Positions 1-6,458 of a stretch of DNA of 18,499 bases are shown piece after piece. The stretch lies in the NCBI GenBank assembly GCA_036732565.1, contig DAINCF010000074.1, forward strand, positions 1 to 18,499, in the 5' to 3' direction. Numbering within the stretch: position 1 is the stretch's first letter; every line of letters begins with the position of its first letter. The notes beneath the pieces were generated by a model. It worked only from the letters and a program-made list of their open reading frames with translations, was not told where the DNA came from and did no database searches. Source of the stretch: JAIVJN01 sp036732565 (GTDB lineage: Bacteria > Acidobacteriota > Vicinamibacteria > Vicinamibacterales > UBA2999). The translations under genes were made by a program, and so were the position numbers.

Positions 1-127
1 GCGCGGTGAACGTCGCGACGCCGTCACGGACCGCGCCGCGCCACTGCGACCACGCCGGCGAACCGCCTTGCGCCATCAGCGTGGTCTCGAGCGTCACGAA
101 CGCCAATATGCACACGAACCGAGACAT
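1..127 (-). CDS. PQQ-like beta-propeller secreted protein, N-terminal fragment
   Basis: Only the first 42 codons are inside the window and the rest lies beyond position 1. The protein begins MSRFVCILAFVTLETTLMAQ, which looks like a short signal peptide with a likely cut after about residue 19-20. It continues with WSQWRGAVRDGVATF, which resembles the WPQWRGPNRDGVS motif that opens many PQQ-binding-like, BamB-like beta-propeller proteins in Acidobacteria and Planctomycetes. The ATG at 127-125 is supported by a good Shine-Dalgarno sequence, GGAGGG, at 143-138, ten bases upstream. It lies downstream of the FtsX permease on the same strand, but palindromic repeats separate them, so co-transcription is uncertain. 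The family call rests on one short motif. An enzymatic role (for example a quinoprotein dehydrogenase) cannot be judged from this fragment. Confidence 0.6.
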   Translation of the reverse strand, partial: MSRFVCILAFVTLETTLMAQGGSPAWSQWRGAVRDGVATFTA

Positions 128-149
128 GATCGTTCAACCCTCCCCCGGG

Positions 150-177
150 GTAGGGGCGGTTCGCGAACCGCCCCTAC
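150..177. repeat. Perfect 28-bp palindrome, REP-like
   Basis: Each arm is 14 bases, starting GTAGGGGCGGTTCG at 150 and followed directly by its exact reverse complement, with no mismatch. It lies between the permease stop and the PQQ gene start. There is no T-tract on either side, so it is not a classical terminator. It may act as a REP-like dispersed element or an mRNA-end hairpin. I remember similar GGGGCGGTTCGCGAACC palindromes as abundant in this kind of genome, but that cannot be verified here. Confidence 0.8.
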
Positions 178-180
178 GGC

Positions 181-256
181 GTCATTTCGATTTGACCGAC
201 CCGAGGGCCGGCTGAAGCCGGCCCCCCACGAATTGGGCGTGTCATTCTGATTTGAC
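181..256. repeat. Imperfect 16-bp direct repeat bracketing a palindrome
   Basis: GTCATTTCGATTTGAC at 181-196 recurs as GTCATTCTGATTTGAC at 241-256, with two mismatches. The second copy contains the permease stop codon (TGA read at 244-242) and its last few codons. The 44 bases between the copies carry the palindrome at 205-224. The layout would fit a small element inserted with duplication of target sequence, or a tandem repeat unit, but one case cannot separate these. Confidence 0.6.
205..224. repeat. 9-bp-arm palindrome, second REP-like family
   Basis: GGGCCGGCT at 205-213 and AGCCGGCCC at 216-224 are exact reverse complements around a 2-base centre (in practice an 8-bp stem with a 4-base loop). 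It lies 28 bases from the larger palindrome at 150-177 and has the same short-hairpin style as the element at 5553-5572. No T-run follows it. Confidence 0.75.
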
Positions 257-3200
257 AGCTTCCGTGATCGACATCTTGGTGGCGATGCGCACAGCGACTG
301 TTGCAGCTACGAGACCGGTCAACGCGACAGCGACGAGCATCAGCGCTAGGCTGGCGTAGGGGAGCGACTGGGCGCGCTCGATGATCGCGGGCCAGACGGC
401 GATGAGCGCCGCAATCGTGCCCAGCAGCAACCCGCCCCCGACGAGGACGCCGCTTTCGGCGAAGACGATGGTGCGAAGATGGTGCGGTCCGAAGCCGACG
501 GCGCCCAGCAGGCCGAGCTCGCGACGACGCTCGAGCACGTTGCGCGCCAGCACGGCGGCCAGACCCAGCGTGCCGACCAGCAGCCCCAATCCACCAAGCG
601 TCTGGAACGTGGAGAGGTATGTGTTCTCCACCTGGTGATACGACGCCAGTCGACCCCGTGTGTCGGTGATGTCGAGACCGAAGTCCGACAGTGTCCGCTC
701 CAGCTCGGTCGCGAGCGGCTGCATGTTCGTGGTCGGTGTCTGGACAAACCAGAGACGATACCCCTCGTGCCGCGGGAACAGGCGCAGGAACGCCGCCTCG
801 CTGATGATCATCTCCGATTGCAGCACGCTGTCGGCGAGCGCGCCGACGATGCGCAGTCGCACGGGTGGTTGGCCTTCTGGGGTGAACGTGAAATCGTCGC
901 CCAACGCGAGATGGAACACGTACATCAGGGATGTCTGATCCACCACCGCTGCGATCGCGCCATCGTCAAACCGTCGCTCGAGCAGGAGCCACGGGTTCGC
1001 ACGCTCCTCGGGCGTGGACGCCAGTGACGCGGCAAAGGAGAAGCGCCGCTCGTCGAGAAAACGCGGCTCCGGCGCGATGATGCGTGGGCTGGTTGGCCGG
1101 TAGAGCGTCAGACAGCTCACCTCGTCGCCGGGACGAAGACGGAACCTCGACACGTGCGTGTTGGCGAAGAGGCTGGACTCCGACGGCAGACCAAGCTCGC
1201 TGCGGCCGTCGGCGGTGTTCGGGTCGTACATGAGCGGCGCGATCGACTCTGCCATCAGCGCAAAGCCGCCGGTGCCAGACTCCGGTGCGAGCGATTCGCC
1301 GGCGCCATCGCGCCGAAACGCGCCGACGGCGACGAGCACGAAGCACGCGAAGGCGATGAGCGCCGCCGATAGCACGCTGCGCCCGGGTCGCCAGCGCGAG
1401 TACTGAATGCCGAGCTGGGTCACGCTGCGGGCAAAGGCGGGTTGGGCGGGTGGGACGACCCTCCACAGCCACGCCGAGTATGCCATCAGCCCCGCGATCA
1501 GGAGCAGGCCACCGCAGGCGAAGAAGCCGGCCACCTGTCCGACGAGCCCGACCGTCGACGCGCCCGCGAAGCCAATCGCGATGGCTCCGGCCACCACAGC
1601 CACCCAGGCGCGTACCGTGGCTCGAGACGCGGCCTTCTGATCGAGGGGCGAGGCCGCCTCGCCAGTGAGCAAGTCGCGCGGCGATCGCCGGAGCAGACGT
1701 CGAAGCGACAGACGGAGGGCAGCGATCGCGGCAGCGAACGCCCCAACGGTGCCGGCCACGAGCATGAGCGGGTTCACGTGCAACTCGAGCGCGGTTGTCC
1801 CGACGGCGCCGACCCACCACGTTCGAAGGCCATACATGATCAGCGCCGCATAGCCGACGGCGGCCATCGCGCCGAGGATGCTGCCGATCGCGGTCAGCAG
1901 CAGGGCTTCGCAGAGCAGCAGGCGGCGGATCGCGGCGGGAGAGAATCCAAGCGCGTTGAGGAGCCCGATTTCACGGGTGCGCTGCTCGACGCCCATTGCG
2001 AAGAACATGCCCGCGAGCAGCAACCCGGCAACCAGCAGGAAGAAGCTGAAATAGATGAAGTACTGACCGAAGTCGGTGGTGCCCGTGGCGGCCGCCAGCG
2101 CCTCGCCACGCGCGTCACGAAGGTCGACGCCCGCCGCAAACGGATCGATCGATGTGATCAACGCTGTCGCGACGCGCGCGGCGAACTGATCGACATCAGC
2201 GTTCTGAGGCACGGCGAAGCGCAATGACGAGATCGATCCGAACGGCGACGGCCACAAGCGTTGCCCGACGTCGAGCGTGACGAACGCCTTCGGCGCCGTC
2301 CGCCAATCGTCCCAATATTGCTCATCCTTCGGCCGGACGCGTTGGAGATCGACAGGGAAGGGCGGGTCCCACGTGCTCACATCGCCCGCGTCGGTAATGC
2401 CGGGATACTCCGGGACGAGCGTGCGGTCCCCGCCCAGGCCGGTCATCGGGACGATACCCGCGAGCGTGAATCGCGCGCCGTGTGTCGATAGTCCGGTTTC
2501 GTCGGACCAGAGGTAGTACTCGAGCGTCACCTCGTCGCCGGGTGTGGCCTGGGCATCCGCAGCGGCCCATGCGTTGAGCCAGATCGGAGGGGTGCCCGAG
2601 GTGCCCAGGGTGCCCAAGGTCCTTGGGGCGTCGATGGATGCGACCAGCGAGTATGGAATCTCGCGAGTGCCGATGCGGAGCGTGTTCGCGAGGTACGCGA
2701 GTACGGGTTGGGCGGTTGTGCCGAGCGTCGTCGCAGCGCTCATGGCGCGATCGGCGATTGCGGATTGAATGACACCGGCTCGGCTGTCCAGGACGACCGC
2801 GCCCCAGTCCTGCGACGGCCGCAGGGACAGGCCGAGATCCTCGAGACGAATGTGCTTCTGGATGACGGCGCGGCCGCGTGCGACGAGGTCGGTGCGTCCA
2901 TCCGCCTTCGCGCTTCGCGCGTCCACCTTCGCGCCCTGCGCCGAGGCAAGCATGGCGTTGACCCGATCGCCGAGCGCAAGGTCGCGTTGGAGGCGGTCGA
3001 TAGGCACGAAGAGCGATAGCGTCGGCCCCTGCGACGGCGTCAAGGAGAAATCCCCCAGCGACGCGGGGTCGAGCACGGTCTTGACCACCAGGCGAATGCG
3101 CTCGCCCGCGTCTTCCCGACGACCTTGCAGCGTGCTCAGCGGGATGTCGGTTGGCTTGGCGATGCGCAGGATGAGGCTGTCGTTGACCGCCGCGCCCAAC

Positions 3201-3625
3201 TCCGCCGCGAGCGCCGGGCTGAGCAGCGCGTCTCGGCCCGCGATCGCAAACGCATCGTTGTCCTGGAAGCGGGCGAATCGAGCGTCGACGCCGAACACCT
3301 GGACGCGCGCCGCGACCCGCTGGCTATCTTCGTGGACGACTGCGCCGTCGAGCGCGATCAGCGGGACCACCGACCGGAGCGTCGTCGCCGCTTCTGGATC
3401 CGCGCCCACCTCGGATGCCAGCGTCGAGCGGAAGAACGACGGGGAGGACACGACGAGGTCGGTCGCGCCAAGACCACGCAGGGCAATCTCGCGCAAGCTG
3501 TCGCGCACCGACGCGCCAACGAGCAGCGCGCCCGCCAGCACCGCGACCGCCACGGCCACGCCCAGCACCACGGCGGCATTGATCGCGCGATGGTGGGAGA
3601 GACTTGCGAACAGGAACCTGAACAT
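242..3625 (-). CDS. Large FtsX-family ABC transporter permease
   Basis: This 1127-residue inner-membrane protein is the permease partner of the ATPase encoded just upstream. It has an N-terminal membrane segment (about residues 17-38), then a long extracytoplasmic region (about 40-515) and a first FtsX-type block (about 520-650) containing GVEQRTREIGLLNALGF and the coupling-like SLRRLLRRSPRDLLTGE. Further membrane segments follow at about 675-720 and 750-770, then a second extracytoplasmic region. A second FtsX block lies in the last 120 residues, with ERRRELGLLGAVGF and the ending SITEAVKSE. Two FtsX blocks in one chain mean a single polypeptide could provide both permease halves. Such ATPases with FtsX permeases usually act in lipoprotein, lipid or peptide export or extraction (LolCDE, MacB, YbbAP types), and the substrate here is unknown. 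The start ATG at 3625 has only AAGG directly next to it, so the start is moderately sure. Residues 338-346 come from a short tandem DNA repeat. Confidence 0.9.
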   Translation of the reverse strand: MFRFLFASLSHHRAINAAVVLGVAVAVAVLAGALLVGASVRDSLREIALRGLGATDLVVSSPSFFRSTLASEVGADPEAATTLRSVVPLIALDGAVVHEDSQRVAARVQVFGVDARFARFQDNDAFAIAGRDALLSPALAAELGAAVNDSLILRIAKPTDIPLSTLQGRREDAGERIRLVVKTVLDPASLGDFSLTPSQGPTLSLFVPIDRLQRDLALGDRVNAMLASAQGAKVDARSAKADGRTDLVARGRAVIQKHIRLEDLGLSLRPSQDWGAVVLDSRAGVIQSAIADRAMSAATTLGTTAQPVLAYLANTLRIGTREIPYSLVASIDAPRTLGTLGTSGTPPIWLNAWAAADAQATPGDEVTLEYYLWSDETGLSTHGARFTLAGIVPMTGLGGDRTLVPEYPGITDAGDVSTWDPPFPVDLQRVRPKDEQYWDDWRTAPKAFVTLDVGQRLWPSPFGSISSLRFAVPQNADVDQFAARVATALITSIDPFAAGVDLRDARGEALAAATGTTDFGQYFIYFSFFLLVAGLLLAGMFFAMGVEQRTREIGLLNALGFSPAAIRRLLLCEALLLTAIGSILGAMAAVGYAALIMYGLRTWWVGAVGTTALELHVNPLMLVAGTVGAFAAAIAALRLSLRRLLRRSPRDLLTGEAASPLDQKAASRATVRAWVAVVAGAIAIGFAGASTVGLVGQVAGFFACGGLLLIAGLMAYSAWLWRVVPPAQPAFARSVTQLGIQYSRWRPGRSVLSAALIAFACFVLVAVGAFRRDGAGESLAPESGTGGFALMAESIAPLMYDPNTADGRSELGLPSESSLFANTHVSRFRLRPGDEVSCLTLYRPTSPRIIAPEPRFLDERRFSFAASLASTPEERANPWLLLERRFDDGAIAAVVDQTSLMYVFHLALGDDFTFTPEGQPPVRLRIVGALADSVLQSEMIISEAAFLRLFPRHEGYRLWFVQTPTTNMQPLATELERTLSDFGLDITDTRGRLASYHQVENTYLSTFQTLGGLGLLVGTLGLAAVLARNVLERRRELGLLGAVGFGPHHLRTIVFAESGVLVGGGLLLGTIAALIAVWPAIIERAQSLPYASLALMLVAVALTGLVAATVAVRIATKMSITEAVKSE
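2589..2624. repeat. 9-bp tandem repeat inside the permease gene
   Basis: Four successive 9-base units read GGGGTGCCC, GAGGTGCCC, AGGGTGCCC and AAGGTCCTT, the last one decayed. The unit length is a multiple of three, so the frame stays open. On the minus strand it encodes a low-complexity Gly-Thr-rich stretch (LGTLGTSGTPP) in the extracytoplasmic part of the permease. Confidence 0.75.
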
Positions 3626-3685
3626 CCTTGGCGATCAGCCTACGGCTTTCAGCTTACCGCGGCGGCGCTTTGCGCTGCCTGACCA

Positions 3686-3700
3686 GCGGCCGAAGGCCGC
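3686..3700. repeat. Small GC hairpin between ATPase and permease genes
   Basis: GCGGCC, GAA, GGCCGC forms a perfect 6-bp stem with a 3-base loop in the 112-base gap between the ATPase stop (3738) and the permease start (3625). No T-run follows on the minus strand. It could pause transcription or shape the operon mRNA so that ATPase and permease are made at different levels, but it could equally be a minor repeat remnant. Confidence 0.4.
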
Positions 3701-3737
3701 GCCGACAGCCGTGGACGGATGGCCGAAAGTGAAAGGA

Positions 3738-4400
3738 TCATTTCACTAACCGTCCCCGGTCGATGCGCCAGTGACGCTCGAAGCGGGACGCCATCGCCGC
3801 GCTGTGCGTCACGACCACCAGCAGGTTCCCCTCGCGGCTGTGGAGATCGAGCAGCAGCGAGGCCACGAGGTCGGCGGTGTCGGCATCCAGATTGCCCGTC
3901 GGCTCATCGCAGAGCAGCAGCTTCGGACGGCGAATCAGCGCGCGGGCGATGGCGACGCGCTGCTTCTCGCCACCCGACAGCTGGCCAGGTCGATGATGCA
4001 GGCGTTCGCCGAGACCGACCTCGGTCAGCAGCTTACCTGCGCGGTCTGGCGCCTCCCGGTCGGCGTCGCCCACGAGCGTTGGCACCAGCACGTTCTCCAG
4101 CACCGTACATTGCGGCAACAGGCAGTGATCCTGAAAGACGAAGCCGACGTCCCGGTTCCGGAAAGCGGCGAGCTGGACGGGATTCAGCGCGTACGGGTTG
4201 CGCCCGTCGATCGTCACCGTTCCCGACGTCGGTGGCTCGAGTCCGCCGAGGATGTAGAGCAGCGAGCTTTTGCCCGACCCCGACGGCCCGACCAGCGCCG
4301 CCCGTTCACCGGCCTCCAGCGTGAACGAAACGTCGTCCAGCACCCGAAGGGGACCGGCTGGCGTCGGATACTCTTTGATGAGCGACGAGGCATCGAGCAC
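3738..4400 (-). CDS. ABC transporter ATP-binding protein (LolD/MacB class)
   Basis: This 220-residue cytoplasmic ATPase powers the adjacent FtsX permease. All core motifs are intact: Walker A GPSGSGKS (38-45), Q-loop Gln90 in GFVFQD, signature LSGGEKQ (141-147), Walker B LLLCDEPTGNLD (161-172) and switch His199 in VVTHS. The EPTGNLD ending is typical of the LolD/MacB/FtsE/YbbA group. The start is a GTG at 4400. An in-frame TAG lies only four codons upstream (4412-4410), so this is the first possible common start. There is no strong Shine-Dalgarno, while a TAGCAT at 4412-4407 sits 6 bases before the GTG and could be a -10 box of a leaderless transcript. The permease follows after 112 bases, so an operon is likely. 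The divergent AI-2E gene begins 68 bases away. Confidence 0.95.
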   Translation of the reverse strand: MLDASSLIKEYPTPAGPLRVLDDVSFTLEAGERAALVGPSGSGKSSLLYILGGLEPPTSGTVTIDGRNPYALNPVQLAAFRNRDVGFVFQDHCLLPQCTVLENVLVPTLVGDADREAPDRAGKLLTEVGLGERLHHRPGQLSGGEKQRVAIARALIRRPKLLLCDEPTGNLDADTADLVASLLLDLHSREGNLLVVVTHSAAMASRFERHWRIDRGRLVK

Positions 4401-4454
4401 GACTTCATGCTACACAATTGAGACCCTCACGCCGTTCGGGAGGGACTCCTCTCG

Positions 4455-4468
4455 GATAATCTCACCCT
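4455..4468 (+). promoter_or_regulatory. Candidate -10 box for a leaderless AI-2E transcript
   Basis: GATAAT at 4455-4460 differs from TATAAT at one base and ends 8 bases before the ATG at 4469. A transcript starting from it would begin at or next to the start codon. No convincing Shine-Dalgarno is at the right distance, as the GGGAGGGA at about 4438-4445 is over 20 bases upstream. No good -35 is visible: TTGAGA at 4418 is 31 bases from the -10, which is too far. Confidence 0.35.
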
Positions 4469-5524
4469 ATGCCTGGCTTTGCTTCGGATCGCTTTCGCCA
4501 GCTGCTGTTCTACGTCGTCTTGGTGGTGGTCGGCTACCTGGCGTTTCAGGTCATCGGCCCGTTCCTCGCGTCGTTGGCCTGGGCGGGCATCATCGCGCTG
4601 CTGATGTTCCCCGTCCAGGCGCAGCTCGAGCCGCGCATCGGGCCGGCTCGCGCGGCCCTGGCGACGACGCTGCTGACCGCGGTGTTGATCATCGGCCCGG
4701 CGGTGCTCCTCGTCTCGGTCGTCGCCGAACAGCTCCCGCAGGCCATTCAGTTTCTGCAGGGACTCTCGGCCGCGACGCCGGCGCAGATCGAGGAGGTGTG
4801 GACGATGATTCGACAGCGCAGCCCCATCGCGCTGCCGGCCGACCCCACCGAAGTGATCAGCGCTGGCATTCGACGCAGCCTGGAGTTTCTGGCGCCGCGC
4901 GCGGGAGCGCTCGTCGCCGACGTCCTGTCGTCGCTCGCGAGCCTCTTCATCACGTTGTTCGCGCTCTTTTTCCTGCTACGTGACGCGCACAAGGTCGGCG
5001 ACTTCGTCCGTCGGCTGCTGCCGTTTCGAGACAGCGAGCGCGAACGGTTGATTCGGCAGACGCAGGATCTCGTGATCGCCAGCGTCGGCGCCGGTCTGAC
5101 CGTCGCGGTGGTGCAGGGGTTGATTGGCGGCATCACGCTCTGGGCCCTGGGCATCCGGGCCCCGGCGGTCTGGGGCCTGGCGATGTCGATCACTTCACTG
5201 ATCCCCGTGGTCGGGGCATCGTTGATCTGGGTCCCTACAGCGGCCTGGCTGCTGATCACTGGAGACATCGTCCGCGCGCTGGTCCTTGCCGCAGTGGGCG
5301 CGGGCATCATCGGCACGGTCGACAACATCCTCCGCCCCCTGTTGTTGAGCGGACGCACCTCGGTCAGCGGTCTCGTGCTGTTCCTCGGGTTGCTCGGCGG
5401 CGTCTCCGCGTTCGGTTTCGTCGGCCTCGTCGTCGGACCGGTGGTGCTGGTGATTGCCGGCACGCTCATCGAAGCGCTGACGCGACCACCAGCCCCTCCG
5501 CCAGCGCCGATTGAGCCCGAGTGA
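4469..5524 (+). CDS. AI-2E family transporter
   Basis: This 351-residue polytopic inner-membrane protein has the AI-2E/UPF0118 (TqsA, PerM, YhhT-like) layout. Two hydrophobic segments at the N-terminus (about 11-30 and 34-50) and one at about 65-87 precede a soluble stretch (about 90-145). Several membrane helices follow, with family-typical segments: SLIPVVGASLIWVP (243-256), DNILRPLLLSGR (285-296) and GGVSAFGFVGLVVGPVVL (310-327). The tail is proline-rich (PPAPPPAPIEPE). Family members have been linked to autoinducer-2 export, Na+/H+ antiport or stress tolerance, so the substrate cannot be told from sequence. It is transcribed alone, diverging from the ABC ATPase and converging on the SRPBCC gene. 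The ATG at 4469 has a -10-like box directly upstream rather than a ribosome site. Confidence 0.92.
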   Translation: MPGFASDRFRQLLFYVVLVVVGYLAFQVIGPFLASLAWAGIIALLMFPVQAQLEPRIGPARAALATTLLTAVLIIGPAVLLVSVVAEQLPQAIQFLQGLSAATPAQIEEVWTMIRQRSPIALPADPTEVISAGIRRSLEFLAPRAGALVADVLSSLASLFITLFALFFLLRDAHKVGDFVRRLLPFRDSERERLIRQTQDLVIASVGAGLTVAVVQGLIGGITLWALGIRAPAVWGLAMSITSLIPVVGASLIWVPTAAWLLITGDIVRALVLAAVGAGIIGTVDNILRPLLLSGRTSVSGLVLFLGLLGGVSAFGFVGLVVGPVVLVIAGTLIEALTRPPAPPPAPIEPE

Positions 5525-5552
5525 CCAGCGCCCAAGCCCAAGACAGGCGTGG

Positions 5553-5572
5553 GGTCCGCCTTCAGGCGGACC
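5553..5572. repeat. Palindrome between convergent genes
   Basis: GGTCCGCCT (5553-5561) and AGGCGGACC (5564-5572) are exact reverse complements with 2 bases between them. It lies in the 78-base gap between the AI-2E gene and the convergent SRPBCC gene. It resembles the 205-224 element in size and form. It could end transcription from either side, but neither strand shows a T-tract, so a dispersed REP-like element is the safer call. Confidence 0.65.
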
Positions 5573-5602
5573 TGTGCAGCGCGATTGGATATCACTGCAC
5601 GG

Positions 5603-6349
5603 CTAGCGCTCCGCGCGCCGGCGGATCGCTTGCAGCCACGTCACCCGCAGGATGGCGCTGCCTGGCAGGATCACGCGCCAATAGGGCAGGAAGCGGCGCA
5701 TCACCGCATCATCGGTGCCGAAGACGCGCGTCTCGGTGGTGACCAGCGAACCGCTCTCGTTCGGCTCGACGCGAAAGCTCATCGTGGCCTTGACGAAGCC
5801 TGGATCGCTGAGATCGCGGTACTCCGCCGAGCTCAGCGCACGTGCATGCGCGATATCTTCCCGGCGCGACACGAGGACGATGGTGCCGACCACCACCTCG
5901 CGCGGCGGTACATCCGCGAGGCGCAGAAACGTCGTGCGTGTCGCGACGTCGAGCAGTGGTTGCTGCGCCGGAGCGTTGAGGATGCTTTCCGGACCGGGTC
6001 GTCCGAAACGCCGAATCCACGTGAACGCGTTGAACAGCGCAATCTCATCGGCGGCGACGCTGGTGATCGCCGCGTACGCCCGCTCGGGCGGCGCGGAGAT
6101 CTGCGTACGATGGACCTCGTTGACGTGATAGCTCGGCGAGAATTCGTCGAGCAGGCTGGCGACCGGTGTGACGCGGACCGCACGCACTGGCGCGCACATG
6201 GCGACGGACGCGATCGCCACGACAACGAGCAGCACCAGCACGGCGCGTCCGCGCGTGGCGATGCCAAGTCGACGCAGTGGTCGAGCCAACGACAGAAGCG
6301 CGACCGCCGCCACCAGCAGCGACGCATACACGAGGATCGACAGCAGCAT
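5603..6349 (-). CDS. Membrane-anchored SRPBCC-like protein
   Basis: This 248-residue protein has two predicted membrane helices at the N-terminus (about residues 3-22 and 36-54), separated by a short basic loop (RPLRRLG, RGR). A soluble C-terminal region of about 190 residues follows. Its SPSYHVNEVHRTQISAPPERAYAAI start and its alternating strands (VVVGTIVLVSR, VKATMSFRVEPN, SLVTTETRVFG) fit an SRPBCC/START-like hydrophobic-pocket fold. The last helix would be the 214-246 stretch (FLPYWRVILPGSAILRVTWLQAI). SRPBCC proteins bind lipids or other hydrophobic ligands, and nothing visible gives a ligand or catalytic role here. No Shine-Dalgarno precedes the ATG at 6349. It lies 109 bases downstream of the glycosyltransferase gene with a hairpin between them, so it may be transcribed separately. 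The fold call is moderate and based on pattern only. Confidence 0.65.
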   Translation of the reverse strand: MLLSILVYASLLVAAVALLSLARPLRRLGIATRGRAVLVLLVVVAIASVAMCAPVRAVRVTPVASLLDEFSPSYHVNEVHRTQISAPPERAYAAITSVAADEIALFNAFTWIRRFGRPGPESILNAPAQQPLLDVATRTTFLRLADVPPREVVVGTIVLVSRREDIAHARALSSAEYRDLSDPGFVKATMSFRVEPNESGSLVTTETRVFGTDDAVMRRFLPYWRVILPGSAILRVTWLQAIRRRAER

Positions 6350-6417
6350 GGGGTCAGCGCAGCATCACGAGCATGTCGATGCGCCCCTTGGCCGATAGTA
6401 CTCTGGCTGGTTGCTGG

Positions 6418-6434
6418 ACGCACTGTGAGTGCGT
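6418..6434 (-). terminator. Hairpin after the glycosyltransferase gene
   Basis: ACGCACT, GTG, AGTGCGT is a perfect 7-bp stem with a 3-base loop, starting 25 bases after the glycosyltransferase stop on the minus strand. There is no U-tract, so it would be a weak or factor-assisted terminator. It could also be an operator upstream of the SRPBCC gene, whose start is 69 bases further on. Confidence 0.35.
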
Positions 6435-6458
6435 GGGGTGCGGTGAGCGTTCGGGGTG

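Noticed and set aside
4418..4423. TTGAGA as the -35 box for the AI-2E gene
   Set aside because: It is 31 bases from GATAAT, far from the 16-18 needed.
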